This document shows positions 11,994-23,180 of a stretch of 64,000 bases of DNA, piece after piece. The notes under the pieces were generated by a model that made no database searches, had not been told where the DNA came from, and was given only the letters and a program-made list of their open reading frames with translations. Source of the DNA: Euwallacea fornicatus (taxonomy: Eukaryota > Arthropoda > Insecta > Coleoptera > Curculionidae). The stretch lies in the NCBI RefSeq assembly GCF_040115645.1, contig NC_089547.1:3100001-3164000 (forward strand). The letters run 5' to 3'. The position numbers and the translations under genes were made by a program. Numbering within the stretch: the first letter of the stretch is position 1; every line of letters starts with the position of its first letter.

Positions 11994-12531
11994 ATGTTCA
12001 GCTCTCCATATTTAGTAACCGCATTTTACATAGTTTATATTGCATTATATGTAAGTAAATTTGTAGAAGGAGGACCATTAGGAAGCATCTTTAATGGATT
12101 TCTTGGTGCTGGTAACTCATCTAATAAAGGGGGAAATAACAAAGTGCCTGAAGGTGGTAAAATTATACTAAATCGTGAACTTTAATAATGTGAATTAGGC
12201 AGAAGGTACATGATTTTTCTGATTTGTAGTGGATTCATTTACCAGACTCGAAGAAATCGGGAAACTCACTGCAGACCTTTTACATGGAGATGTTGTAGGA
12301 GCCGCCATAGACGGCCTTGATTTATTGGAGACTATTAAGAACATAAAATGGCCAATTAAATTTGTATTAAAATTGATGAGAACGACGTTGGATATAATAC
12401 ATCCCGTGTTTCTGAAAATATTTCCTGGGGCAAGGAACGATGGAAATCTGATTAACAGCTTATTATCTTCAGTATCCCACGGAGGGTCAGTAATGGGCAA
12501 TGTGTTACATCTTATGTCAATTTTTAAATAA
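11994..12531 (+). CDS. Short secreted protein, two exons
   Basis: Exon 1 begins at ATG 11994 and exon 2 runs 12230-12531. The intron of about 75 nt ends in ttgtag at 12229 and joins in phase 1. Two donors three bases apart are both usable (exon ending at 12153 or 12156; GTGGTAA and GTAAAA), giving 153 or 154 residues. The N-terminus is a hydrophobic leader (FYIVYIALYVSKF) ending near VEGGP, followed by a Gly/Ser/Asn-rich stretch (NSSNKGGNN). The rest is amphipathic and cysteine-free (TADLLHGDVVGAAIDGLDLL, then a Lys/Leu-rich segment). The layout recalls small secreted immune or defensive peptides with a Gly-rich part, but I do not recognise a family. Confidence 0.55.
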
Positions 12532-13328
12532 ATTTCAACATTAAATTCATTACGATAATGTCAAATGATTCTATTCGCGGGTATATTACTCGAGTGGATA
12601 CAAAAGGGCCCATAAGTTCCTCAGTATAATATTGCGGGTTTTGGGCGTCATTTTGTATGTGTGACAAACATAAAAAACCAACCAGTGAGTTCCCCTAGCG
12701 ATTTGACAGCTGTAGGTGGAGTTTAGAGGTCGTTTTACTTACACCCTGTATTTAACCAGCGTATTTTAACTTTTCGGGATTGCTGTGCCTGAGCTCCAAG
12801 AACAAATACCAGAAATAGTGATAGTGATATTTTTTTTTATTTTCTTCTCTATAGATACCTTTGAAAATAAACATAAATATCGTCTTGCGCAGAATATTCA
12901 ATTTCCTGTTCGTGTGCATACTTTTATTTGTTTACCTCAGTTAACTAAACTCCAATTTGAAAAATTGTCTCAATATCGTCTCTAAAAGCCACCATGATTA
13001 TTACAGAGGCAGAAATGAGACAGCTAAATGTCTTCATTTAAGTAAATCATTGTTGAGAAATTTGAACGAAAACGAAATGATAATTTCTTAGACCTTTGGA
13101 CTTGTTTTGACAATTATTACTTAAATATTTACGAGATTATTACCGTATTCCTGCAAGCGAGTACCTCAGTTTGCAGCTCATTCGGAATCAGTCGGTTCAA
13201 GTTTTCAACATCAGAACGTCAACAAACCTAACGGTACATTAAACAGATTGATAAAGTCGTTTCGATTATTATATTGCACACAAAGCATTTTAGTAACACC
13301 GGTAGAAAGATTTGTATCAATTTTCAAA
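12532..13328. other. Intergenic DNA with transposon-like fragment
   Basis: Contains an ACACCCTGTAT motif near 12,743, the usual outward end of many insect DNA transposons. Just after it (about 12,776-12,815) lies a TGAGCTCCA-rich fragment that resembles 52,412-52,455, so both may be copies of one dispersed repeat. The right end should hold the ECHS1 promoter. Confidence 0.35.
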
Positions 13329-15250
13329 ATGGCTTCTAATGCATTCTCCAGATTACTTTTTTTCAATACTTCGAAATATTTAGTGAAAAATGGCATTCCG
13401 AAGCAAAATGTGAGATTTCTGTCTAGTCCTACTGTAGGTAAGTTAAATAGCAAAATTCCAAGCATTTAGTTAATCTTTTTAATTTCAATGTTACCGAATC
13501 AGTAAGATCTGTGTTTTTTAAATGAGACATCCAGACACTTCTCTTCCCAATACCGCTTTTTACATTAGGTATTAAGAGATCTATTGTAAAATATATCGTG
13601 TTCTTATTTGACACTTTGCTATAATTAATTCATTATTAAAATTCTCATTTATTTTAAATTCACATTCTCAGCGTCCTTGATCCGCTTCCAGCTGATTCTA
13701 AATTTCAATGTCTGATCAGCTGATTAGCATCCCACCGATGCCAACTTTCCAACAAAGTTTTTTCTTGTGTCTATTGTGGCTACACACACCACCTGGAACT
13801 AGATTTTCGACTTTTGAAACGCAAAATCAAGCTATAAGATTACTCAAAATGGATTTTACTTTTAGCGCTCGCCATCAATACCGGTGCCTCGTAGGATTAC
13901 GACTTTATGCTCTAGGTGCACTAAGGTTAATCTCAAAAAAATTACACAGGGTACCAAAGAAACTGTAATAGCGTTTCCTATGGGCGAAACTACATATATA
14001 ATGTTGTACGAGTTTTAAAATCATCTCTGGAATAAAGTAGATTTGATATCAATAATGCAGTTTCAAACAACATGATATTTATCAATTTATTACACCATAC
14101 CATTGTAGAAGTTATACAAATAATTCTTTACTAATTTTGCAGACTACATCGATCTACATTCATTTTTACTTCAAAAGGCAAATTTGAAAATTTATCCATC
14201 TATCCACTATATTTTCAGCTTCAATCCACTTTCCTGTTTTATCGCTCAACTGAGCAACTGACCCAAAAAATTGCTTATTTCAATTTTACATCCGCTTACT
14301 GACGTTAATTATTTTCCATTAAATAATCGAAAAAATATTTATTGATTGAAGACAACTACGAATTCATCAAAGTCAGCACTGCGGGAACCAAAAACAACGT
14401 TGGACTGATCACACTGAACCGCCCCAAAGCCTTAAACGCGCTTTGCAATGGATTAATATTGGAAGTTTCCAAAGCCCTAGACTCATTCGAGGCAAACAAA
14501 CAAATTGGAGCCATTATTATAACGGGAAGTGAAAAAGCTTTTGCTGCCGGCGCCGACATCAAGGAAATGCAGAATAATACTTTTGCCCAATGTATCAATA
14601 CTAGCTTCTTGGAGCATTGGAACCGAGTTAGTAAAACCATGAAACCGGTCATAGCTGCTGTTAACGGATACGCAGTAAGTTGCTGATTCAAATTAGAGAC
14701 TAAAAAATTAATTATGTTGAAATATGAATATTCCAGCTTGGGGGAGGTTGTGAATTGGCAATGATGTGCGATATCATTTATGCTGGAGAAAATGCGAAAT
14801 TCGGTCAACCGGAAATTCTTATCGGAACGATTCCTGGGGCTGGGGGCACTCAGAGATTGCCTAGATTTGTTGGAAAGTCGAAAGCTATGGAAATAGCTCT
14901 AACTGGTCAGTAATTTTGAAGTTATTGACAGAATGTTTTCATTATCCTTGAATATTTTAGGAGCTCAAGTGCCAGCACAAGAAGCAGAGAAAATGGGGCT
15001 TGTATCAAAGGTTTTCCCTGTGGACAAGCTGTTAGATGAAACTATTAAACTAGGAGAGAAAATCGCTGGAAATTCACAGATTATAACAAGGTTGTGTAAA
15101 GAGTCAGTCAATATTGCTTACGAGACTACGTTAACTGAAGGATTGCACTTTGAGAAAAGACTGTTCCACGCAACATTCGCAACTAAAGATAGGAAAGAAG
15201 GAATGACTGCTTTCGTAGAGAAGCGTCCACCCAATTTCACTAACGAATAA
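13329..15250 (+). CDS. ECHS1: Enoyl-CoA hydratase, short chain, mitochondrial
   Basis: Hydrates 2-enoyl-CoA to 3-hydroxyacyl-CoA, the second step of mitochondrial beta-oxidation and valine breakdown. Exons: 13329-13437, 14352-14674, 14737-14905 and 14961-15250, joined in phases 1, 0 and 1, giving 296 residues (human about 290). Residues 1-36 are a basic, Ser-rich presequence (SRLLFFNTSKYLVKNG) typical of mitochondrial import. The crotonase fold follows with NRPKALNAL, the oxyanion block KAFAAGADIKEM, GGGCELAMMCD with catalytic Glu150, and GQPEILIGTIPGAGGTQRL with catalytic Glu170. The C-terminus has the conserved DRKEGMTAFVEKR. AATAAA at 15351. The acceptor of exon 2 (attgattgaag) has a weak pyrimidine tract, but phase and family alignment support it. 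Confidence 0.95.
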
Positions 15251-15965
15251 GCAAAAAACTCTTAGAGGAATGTTAGGGGTATCCGTTTTTTAATGTTATA
15301 TTTTCATAACTTCGCCATATATGTTTTCATTTCATATATAAACAACCACAAATAAACATATTTTTAAGGTGGTATAAATTGAAACTATTGCAGGTGTTTT
15401 CATTTTCAAATTAAGCAAAAATCTGATAGTGGGCCTTTTTCTTGCAATATATTCTTTTATGTACATTATTGTCTTGTCAGTCCTTTATAGCTTCATAAGG
15501 CTTTTCTGTTGTTCTGTGGCCCAACGAGATCAAGGAGTTAGATCTCAACAAACTCGTGAGCTTCATCCAGTCGGAGCAAAAAAACCTCCACATAATGGAC
15601 TCATCCTTAAGCCTTATATGTGGTAAAAGTACTCTTTGTCTCCCCCTTATTCCCTTTAAATGATGTATGAAAGCCGGCTACTATATTAGAGGTTATCTAA
15701 ACGAATTGAATCAATTTAAGAGCACGTTATATGATCTTTAAGGGTTTATATTGTATGATAAGCCTCCACCACATCCCTAGATTCTTATCGGCAGATCTGG
15801 GTTCAATACAACTATCATGGAGGTAAAACAAACAGAGGATATAGATAAGGTTGATTTATAATATGGAATGTCTCGTAATAATTAATTATATAAATAGTTA
15901 GAATCATGACCAAAACACTAACCCCAAGTAATAAAGAAGTAATTAATTAAAATTTTTCATCGGCG
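15251..15965. other. Convergent 3' spacer, ECHS1 and PAF-AH
   Basis: Tail-to-tail spacer between ECHS1 and the minus-strand PAF-acetylhydrolase. It contains AATAAA at 15351 for ECHS1. One short chance frame at 15,429-15,626 has no recognisable similarity. Confidence 0.5.
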
Positions 15966-18025
15966 TTAAGCCCATGGTTTTGTGAGACCCATCTCTATGT
16001 TATGTTTCTCCTGCTCTAACAGAGCTGTACAGTCTGAAATATCAACTAATGGATTTACTTGTTGGCTTAAAAACTTCAAAATTAAAGAGTTGTTTATCTT
16101 AAGCGCAAGCAAGGGATTCAGTTTGCGCATGAACCAATTAAGCCAATAACCCACTAATAGAACCGAATCAGTCTGGTTTTCGTGCGTGGTGTGCCTGGGG
16201 AAAAATTGGTTAGCTTTTAATCTCTCCACAAATTATCAAATATTTACTTGATGGTATACATCTCTCTGTTTGGTATTTTGATTAATTTCGACATCGCTTC
16301 CACATTTGCAGCAATATGAAATGTTTGAGTGTTAATAAATAACATTGGTTGATTTATCTTTTCTTCCAATCGCTCTTCTTTTACGGGGAACATCCAGGGA
16401 TCTAGCAAAATGCCACATCTGGAATTTATTTTACACGAAAATAAATTTATAGTTATAAGCACGATACAGGGTGATCAATGAAAAAAACTCGAATAGGCGT
16501 TGACATATCAGGGTCATTTCTTGGATAAATTAATAAGTTGACTTTAAAATATAGGAAAAAATAGCTTAATCAACGTTCTACGTTTATCGTTTGTTGTTTA
16601 CTATGCATTTTTCAGTGACCACCCAGTATTAAATTTAGGTACCTACTTAAACTCTGGTCTCCTAGATAAAGTATACAAGGCAGTGGCTGCTCCAAAAGAA
16701 TGTCCCATAATGCAGATATTTCCAACATCAAGTTTGCCAACTAACTGGCTAAAGCTAAAGTCTATTGGTGAGTTCCTATGGAAAGGAACGTCGTCCATAA
16801 CGTTGTGGGGTACAAGTCCTTCATTCAGTTTGATAAAAAAATCTATAACTTTGCCGCATTCGTCCGACCTCATTCTCAGCTGTTCGTTCCTTCTTGGATA
16901 ATGGTCTTTTCCGAATTTAATATGTTGAAATTCTTTTATAGATTTTTTGTTGACTTCTGCCTCATCTTTGTTTGCATAGAAAAAAGTATGGCAAGCCGAA
17001 TGATCCCTAAAAAAGATTAGTAGATAAGAGTAATCTCTTTTCATCTTCGTGAGGATACACAATGGAAATAAATTACTTATGTTCCAAGGCAGCCACAACA
17101 AATCCTCTAGACGCAAGTTCGCAGCAAATGTTGCTATACAGAAATCTACTGCCTCCCAATCCATGGGACATCACTATACATTTAAGAGAAGAGCCATCTG
17201 TTTTAGGGGCTGCCCCGTATATTGCTGGGATTTTTATACTGGCTGTATTATAGAATTTATTGTGTGTTTTATTTACCTCTATTTCTACAAAATCATTTAC
17301 CTGCCCACCAAAATGCAATTTTCAAAATTATTTTATACAACATTAGGACTCTGGATAATCCCGTCAGATATGCATCATCAGGTAGCCAATTTATCCATTT
17401 GGATGACTGTTCCTAAAAATAAATTGTAAAATAAGATGTTAATATCCAGTTATTATCAAAATTGACAGCTTATTTTACAACTCGGAAGAAATTCGAATTT
17501 TTTAGTCATCATTTTGTTTGGGTGTAAAATTATGCCATTTTTCACTGTGGTTAATCTAATCTATACATATACACTAAATAATTATAAACAACATATCATT
17601 TACCGATATATTTAGTTTTTCCTTTGTTGGATAGTACAACCGAAAGAAAGGTTCTTTTTTATAGCCGAGGATTACATCTACAATTCCTGGAACAAAAGGA
17701 CCTAAAATGATAATAAACTATATTATAATTATTATTCACCATTTTGTCAGTGTTAAAACGTATAAATTTTTAGAATTATAAAAACTTTTTATGTATTTGG
17801 AAGTCAGCATTTCGGGCTAATAGGAAATCCCACGATCCCTAAAAACCGCGGGAAATCTGGCAGTATGTCAATCATCTGACTGGTTTCAGGTAACGTCAAA
17901 ATACGATTTAGCTGGTTTGTCTTAAAATACTCTGAATTTCTATTAGAATGAATTAAATTATTCTTCTAATTTTGATGAAATTAGTGAAATTTCTTACCTG
18001 TAGCCAAAGGTAAGTGATTAATCAT
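15966..18025 (-). CDS. PAFAH2: Platelet-activating factor acetylhydrolase (PAFAH2-type)
   Basis: A serine esterase that removes the sn-2 acetyl or a short oxidised acyl group from phospholipids. Minus-strand exons in transcript order: 18025-17998, 17701-17604, 17412-17301, 17242-17077, 17006-16647, 16418-16248 and 16194-15966. They total 1164 nt, closing to 387 residues. The first exon encodes only MINHLPLAT plus one base; an in-frame stop lies upstream. The alpha/beta-hydrolase shows the SHGLGGSR oxyanion region, an EHKDHSA block, the nucleophile elbow GHSFGAAT with Ser238, Asp261 in LDPWMFP, and His316 in HENQTD. Lengths and triad spacing match the family. There is no signal peptide, so this is the intracellular type rather than plasma PLA2G7. 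The intron at 16419-16646 carries a small transposon (see 16464-16629). Confidence 0.93.
16464..16629. mobile_element. MITE with CAGGGTG-type terminal inverted repeats
   Basis: The left end (from 16464: ATACAGGGTGATCAATGAAA) and right end (to 16629) are inverted copies over about 22 bp, with 4 mismatches. The ends are flanked by TA, as expected for Tc1/mariner-type insertion. The element is about 166 bp, has no open frame, and lies inside a PAF-AH intron, so it depends on a transposase supplied elsewhere. Confidence 0.7.
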
Positions 18026-19336
18026 GTCTTTTGCAAGTTCACGACTATTTTAAAGACGTTTGAAATAAAAAAAAACCAGAGGAAACACTGAGCATTGAGG
18101 TTATCCCAAACTAATTTAAAGCCCCACTCATCACTTCTAGATTTAACAGCAAAAACGAAAGCTTTGCGTTTATGTAAACCTGTCTGGTGACCAAAGTTCA
18201 AGGACCCGATGGTATCGAAAAAATGAAGTTTTCAAAATAGAAAATTTTTTATTAAATAATCTCTTATTTCATATTCTCGAAGATGTTCTACACATACAGA
18301 ATAGTGTCTTTTTATATAGTTACACTGTATTATTAATACAATGAGAATAACATCAATTTAAATATAATAATATTTCATTACATGCAGTTGATGTAATATA
18401 TAATTATTAATTAATCTCCCATTAATTGTACTTTATTAAATGCCAAATTATTAAAGTATGTGTTATTATCTTTACTAGCAGGTGAGTAGGTATTGGATAC
18501 CTTTGAAAGCCAAGAATTTCATTGAGGCCAAGTTGTTGAATCTGGGGTTTAGTCCCATTCAACTAAACCTGATTTGCAGATTAGGAAAATGTATAAGAAA
18601 TTTATTTATGTTATATTGCTATTTCAATTTATGTCAAAATGGAAATTTAAATGATAATTTTGTTATAATTAGAGCTGGCAAAAAATTAGTGCAATAATGC
18701 AAGGTTTATAATTTTTTTACTTCAAAGCATAAATTAATAACAAGTAATTTTATAACAAGATATCTCCAAATACTGTGCATATATTTTGAAGGGCAATTTC
18801 TTAAGTTAGTATGTGGAAAAATTCCTCTAAACATGTCTGAAAATGCACCCTAAGGCTACAAATGTTTATTTAACTATTAACACTATAACACAGGATAAAA
18901 TAAACATTTTAATCCTGACTTCATTTTGAAAATTGAAAAGTTAAAGTGCCCACTATACATTTCTCTTTGGTGTAATTTCTAGAGATCACTGCAGGCCACT
19001 TTCTTCAGAAACTAGGATCCTAACTCTTTAAGGTTTGCTTATTTCAGACTGTTTCTTTAATGCTAAAGGGGACAAATTTTCCTGTTTAATAAATAGATAA
19101 TGATCAAAAAAATAAATTAAATCTAAAACATAAAAATACCACAAGTTCAAATAACACCAAGAAGGACTTTCTATACAAGTGTTTACAGTGTTTGGTAAAT
19201 ACAAAAGTATTGAATGCATATAATTATGAATGAGTTGGTTACAGCCTTTTGAATTATCTGTATATAACATCTTCTAAATAAACTTATCTAAATTGACATC
19301 TTGATTATTGCACTAATACTTGTTTTCTCTTATAGG
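18026..19336. other. Divergent promoter region, PAF-AH and GCP3
   Basis: About 1.3 kb between the start codons of the minus-strand PAF-AH and plus-strand GCP3. An acceptor (ttctcttatag) ending at 19336 precedes the GCP3 ATG, so GCP3 has at least one upstream noncoding exon. A strong donor (GCAG/GTGAGTAGG) at 18480/18481 could end that exon, making an intron of about 856 nt. This pairing is inferred. Confidence 0.4.
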
Positions 19337-19358
19337 AGGCATTAATCTTCTCCAAAAC

Positions 19359-21863
19359 ATGAGTAGCACTGAAGTTCGAGATGATAGCAATATCCCTGAG
19401 CTAGTAATTAAGCTTTGCAAGTATCTAGCACCCCATGATGAAGTTTTAATCACAAAATTAACAGACCGGGCCTTCCGTTGGCTGGCTCAAGCATCTAGAA
19501 CCCAAATTAATTCATCCAGTGATGAACCATTCGTTCTCAATAGCCTTAGAGAATTACTAAAAGCCAAATCTCTAGAAGATGCAGAAAAGTTCGAACTGTT
19601 ATATACTAATCTTTCAAAATCAGTTGTTATTAGAGACCGTACAGCCCTATTGAGTTTTCTGTACAATGTGAGTCTGGCGTCAAACGAGTTTGCAGTAACG
19701 TCACTGTGTAGTAAATTAGAAAAATTACAAAGCAAGCATTGGACAAGCAGTAAAATTGCTCGTCAGCAAAAAGCAAATAATATTCTATCTAATGAGTCAA
19801 ACAGTATTCGTCATCTGTATGATCGACGTCAGCAAAAATTCACTGATACTGCATCTTCAGGACTACGTGCAAACTCTCAGACAACCACAATATCTTCTAC
19901 TACTTGGTTCCATCATGACATTCCATCCTCATCAAATGTCAGCTCCTCTTACTCAGCAACAGAACAGGATGTACTGCAAGATGTAATTTACAGTTTGCAC
20001 GGCATCCAAGGAAAGTTCCTAAGGCGAGAACCATGTGGGCTGGGGTATACTCTGGACCCTAAAGCCAGTAAGGCTCTTTCGCCAATTCAACGCAGTTTAC
20101 TGGAGAGGGTGGTAGGAATGAGTTTCCTGCATACTCAGCTGAAGCAGTATTGCGAGGAGAACGAGAAGCAAAACGGTGCTGTGGGTCAAGCATTTATTGC
20201 TACGTTAAATGGCGAGTTATCAGAATACTACAAGACCATAGCTTTGCTACAGGCGAATATTAATAAGCCTAGTCCTGATATTTCGGACATGACTTTAAGA
20301 CGAGTATTGTTCATATTGCAAGACCACAGAATCAGATTCGAATGGTTAGCCTACATAGCTGAACAATGTAGGGATAAAAAAGGAGGTGCTCTTATTACTG
20401 CTGTTCACGGGTTTTTGCAGCATGGTTCAAAAACCGCGCAAGAAGTAGCTGAGAAGGTCCTAAGGGCAGTATGTAAGCCCTTGTATATAATGCTGTCGAG
20501 ATGGCTGTTAGACGGAGAGATAAATGATCCCTACAGTGAGTTCTTCATTGAAACCAAACACGTAGTGACAGCAGAGCGGCTTTGGCATGACAAATACATT
20601 GTCAGGAAGTCAGTGGTTCCTTCATTTATTAACATGGAGCAAGCCAAGAGAATTTTGGCTACAGGCAAAAGCATAAATTTTTTGAGACAAATTTGCAAAG
20701 ATGGGGGACAGTTACCTGGCAGAGAAGCTTTGCAGAAGCTCTTCAATTCCACTTCCACAGAAGCCCTTTTTACCCCTGAACAAAGCATAGAGTTCCATTC
20801 AAGTTTAGAAGGTGTCTATAAGGAGACCTCGTTACGAGTTTTAGACCTATTGAAGAATAAGTTCAATCTCTATGAGCACCTGCAATCACTCAGGAGGTAT
20901 TTGCTATTGGGACAAGGGGACTTCATCAGGCATCTCTTAGAGCTGCTAACACCTGAACTGAACAAATCAGCTGGCGCGATTTACGGGCATACTCTGTCAG
21001 GAATACTAGAGTCTGCGATAAGAGTTACTAATGCTCAGTACGAGGATGAGGACACATTAAAAAGACTTACAACTACTTTCATGAGTCACTCAATTGGTGA
21101 TGTGGGCTGGGACGTATTCAGTTTAGTTTATATTGTAGATGGGCCTATAGGGACCATTTTCCAACCCACCATGCCCACCTACCAGAGCTTGTTTGGAGCT
21201 TTATGGAAAGCAAAAAGGACTGAATATGTTCTTGCCAACATGAGGCGGCAGCAGCTGTCCATGTCTAAACTCTTCAGAAGGATCAAAGAACTAAAGCCAG
21301 TGATGCACCTTATCCATATACTGACCACGAAAATGATTCACTTTATACACCAGACGCAGTATTATTTTTTGTTTGAAGTGTTAGAGTGTTCCTGGGACGA
21401 GATGCAAACCCAAGTGAATAAAGCAGAGTGTCTAGACGATATTATCACTGCACATGCGATCTTCCTTGCCTCTGTTCAAAGAGGCGTTTTACTAGATGAG
21501 ACCTCCCGCGAACTCTTTTCGCACTTAGTAGCTATTTATAATTTTGTGGTGAAATTCGACACGCATCAGGAAGCGATATACAACGCTGCCTCGAAGGAGT
21601 ATGATGCCTACATGGAGTATAAAAAGAAGGCGGAAGGCAGTAAACAGTTCATAATCACGAAAGATGACCAGGCGGCCTCGAAGATCAGAGTTGCGAAATT
21701 TCATCAATTCTTAAGTGAGACCAAAGTGAAAGTGAAAACGGGTGTTGAGGCATATGACACGATAGTTACGAAATTCCTGGAACTGCTAGCTTCCAGTTCA
21801 AACATGAACCTACAGCTTCTTAGCGTAAGACTAAGCTTTAACAATTTTTATAAAGTTGCCTAA
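19359..21863 (+). CDS. TUBGCP3: Gamma-tubulin complex component 3
   Basis: A core subunit of the gamma-tubulin small complex, which nucleates microtubules at centrosomes and spindle poles; insect homologue Dgrip91. A single coding exon of 834 residues starts at the ATG (MSSTEV) 22 nt after an acceptor ending at 19336; the frame upstream is intron sequence. The N-terminal region is helical, followed by a Ser/Thr-rich linker (about residues 150-200). Next is the GRIP1 domain, starting near DVLQDVIYSLHGIQGK, with a block much like vertebrate GCP3 (RLWHDKYIVRKSVVPSF). The GRIP2 domain follows, with the hallmark RRYLLLGQGDFIRHLLELL, DVGWDVFSLVY and MIHFIHQTQYYFLFEVLECS. Length is close to family norms (human 907). 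An intronless 2.5-kb coding part among multi-exon neighbours is worth noting, but there is no sign of retroposition such as a poly(A) tail. Confidence 0.95.
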   Translation: MSSTEVRDDSNIPELVIKLCKYLAPHDEVLITKLTDRAFRWLAQASRTQINSSSDEPFVLNSLRELLKAKSLEDAEKFELLYTNLSKSVVIRDRTALLSFLYNVSLASNEFAVTSLCSKLEKLQSKHWTSSKIARQQKANNILSNESNSIRHLYDRRQQKFTDTASSGLRANSQTTTISSTTWFHHDIPSSSNVSSSYSATEQDVLQDVIYSLHGIQGKFLRREPCGLGYTLDPKASKALSPIQRSLLERVVGMSFLHTQLKQYCEENEKQNGAVGQAFIATLNGELSEYYKTIALLQANINKPSPDISDMTLRRVLFILQDHRIRFEWLAYIAEQCRDKKGGALITAVHGFLQHGSKTAQEVAEKVLRAVCKPLYIMLSRWLLDGEINDPYSEFFIETKHVVTAERLWHDKYIVRKSVVPSFINMEQAKRILATGKSINFLRQICKDGGQLPGREALQKLFNSTSTEALFTPEQSIEFHSSLEGVYKETSLRVLDLLKNKFNLYEHLQSLRRYLLLGQGDFIRHLLELLTPELNKSAGAIYGHTLSGILESAIRVTNAQYEDEDTLKRLTTTFMSHSIGDVGWDVFSLVYIVDGPIGTIFQPTMPTYQSLFGALWKAKRTEYVLANMRRQQLSMSKLFRRIKELKPVMHLIHILTTKMIHFIHQTQYYFLFEVLECSWDEMQTQVNKAECLDDIITAHAIFLASVQRGVLLDETSRELFSHLVAIYNFVVKFDTHQEAIYNAASKEYDAYMEYKKKAEGSKQFIITKDDQAASKIRVAKFHQFLSETKVKVKTGVEAYDTIVTKFLELLASSSNMNLQLLSVRLSFNNFYKVA

Positions 21864-23144
21864 TCGTAGGTAGTTGTTGAAGATTTCAGTATATTTATAT
21901 AGTGAATGAACTTGCGATTATATTGTTGAGTATTTTTTTATACCTGGCAGAGATTTGTAATTATTTAATTGCCGAAAATGGCAAGTTGGATTTATGATAT
22001 ATTACATGATAAATTATTTAAAAATGGATAATGTTTTTTGCTTTGTGTTAGTACGAGTGATAGAGATCAGCCCAGATTTATCATGGATGGTCCTGATCTT
22101 GGCCTCGCACAACACCCACTTCTTCCTAACAAGTATCTATGCCTATAGAAGGTCATCATTATAGATGTAACCGATAGCGTAGAGCTGTCTTCAGTAGGCT
22201 CAGACACTGACCTGGTAATGCTTAGGATCTTAAATAGTCATTCTCCACATATCATCCCATAGGATTTACTTTTGGGTAACATTATCGACCCTTGTTGTCA
22301 TTCCTGGGAATAGATATTCGCTTGCTGGAGGTTTTTTATTGCTTTTTTTTTTCATCTTCTGCTTTTACTATAGCCGAAGCAAATACAAGCGCTCGTCCAC
22401 CAAAACAGTGATAGTTATCAAAAGGACACATTTGTTGAGTCGGGACGCCAATTGGGGTTACTGTTACTGCAATCGAGTTAAATAGTCGGAATATCCCAAT
22501 TGCTCGTTTGAATGCTTAGGTAGATGGATCTTTTGAAAACTTCTCAGTCAACATGTTTTGGTCATTTTGTCCGTTTTAAAGCGACGTCGGATTCATCTAT
22601 CGTTAAGGGGCTACTCGCGAGTACTTGCGACTTCTCAACGAGAGGTTTTGTTGCTTAAGATTGTGTACTTTTGGTCTGTTTTATTCACCAGCCTAAAGCC
22701 CTTTTGGCAAGGATCCTAGGAATTCGACCCTTTCTAAGGATATCTGTGATGTCGCAAAACAATTTTCAGGGGATCACAAAAGCTCACAGTACCATTAAAC
22801 ATTGACTAACCACAGGTACTCGAGACCTTTCTAATGATCACCTCTTATATATCGTCATTAATTTGGACAGAGGGGTTTTATGGAATTTACCGAGCGGCAG
22901 TACCTTATCTGTGTTATATCAATAATTCGTGATTTTACTTTTTTCAGCAATTTAGTAGTTAATTTCAAAGCAACGTTATGGTTATAAAGCTTAAGGTCCC
23001 ATGCTAATTATAGGTACTTTTCTCAATTACTTTATTACTTGGAGCGTAAAACGTGTTAACTGCTACGCAGCCAACACTCCTTAAAACACCACACCTATCA
23101 TAAAATGAACATTCCACATTGATAAAGAAGATTTTCTAAGTTTC
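21864..23144. other. Intergenic spacer, GCP3 to dNK
   Basis: Contains the GCP3 3' UTR and the dNK promoter. Somewhat higher complexity around 22,540-22,900, but no frame or family was recognised. An acceptor-like tttcag ends at 23145, 35 nt before the dNK start codon, hinting at a 5' UTR intron whose donor was not found. Confidence 0.4.
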
Positions 23145-23180
23145 AGTAAATTGGTCCCAAGGCAGATAAACCTGACCACC

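Noticed and set aside
12785..12985. 66-codon plus-strand frame after ACACCCTGTAT
   Set aside because: Part of a dispersed repeat-like fragment that resembles 52,412-52,455; not a host gene.
13708..13968. 86-codon frame in ECHS1 intron 1
   Set aside because: No similarity and no use in the ECHS1 message, whose phase passes directly from 13437 to 14352.
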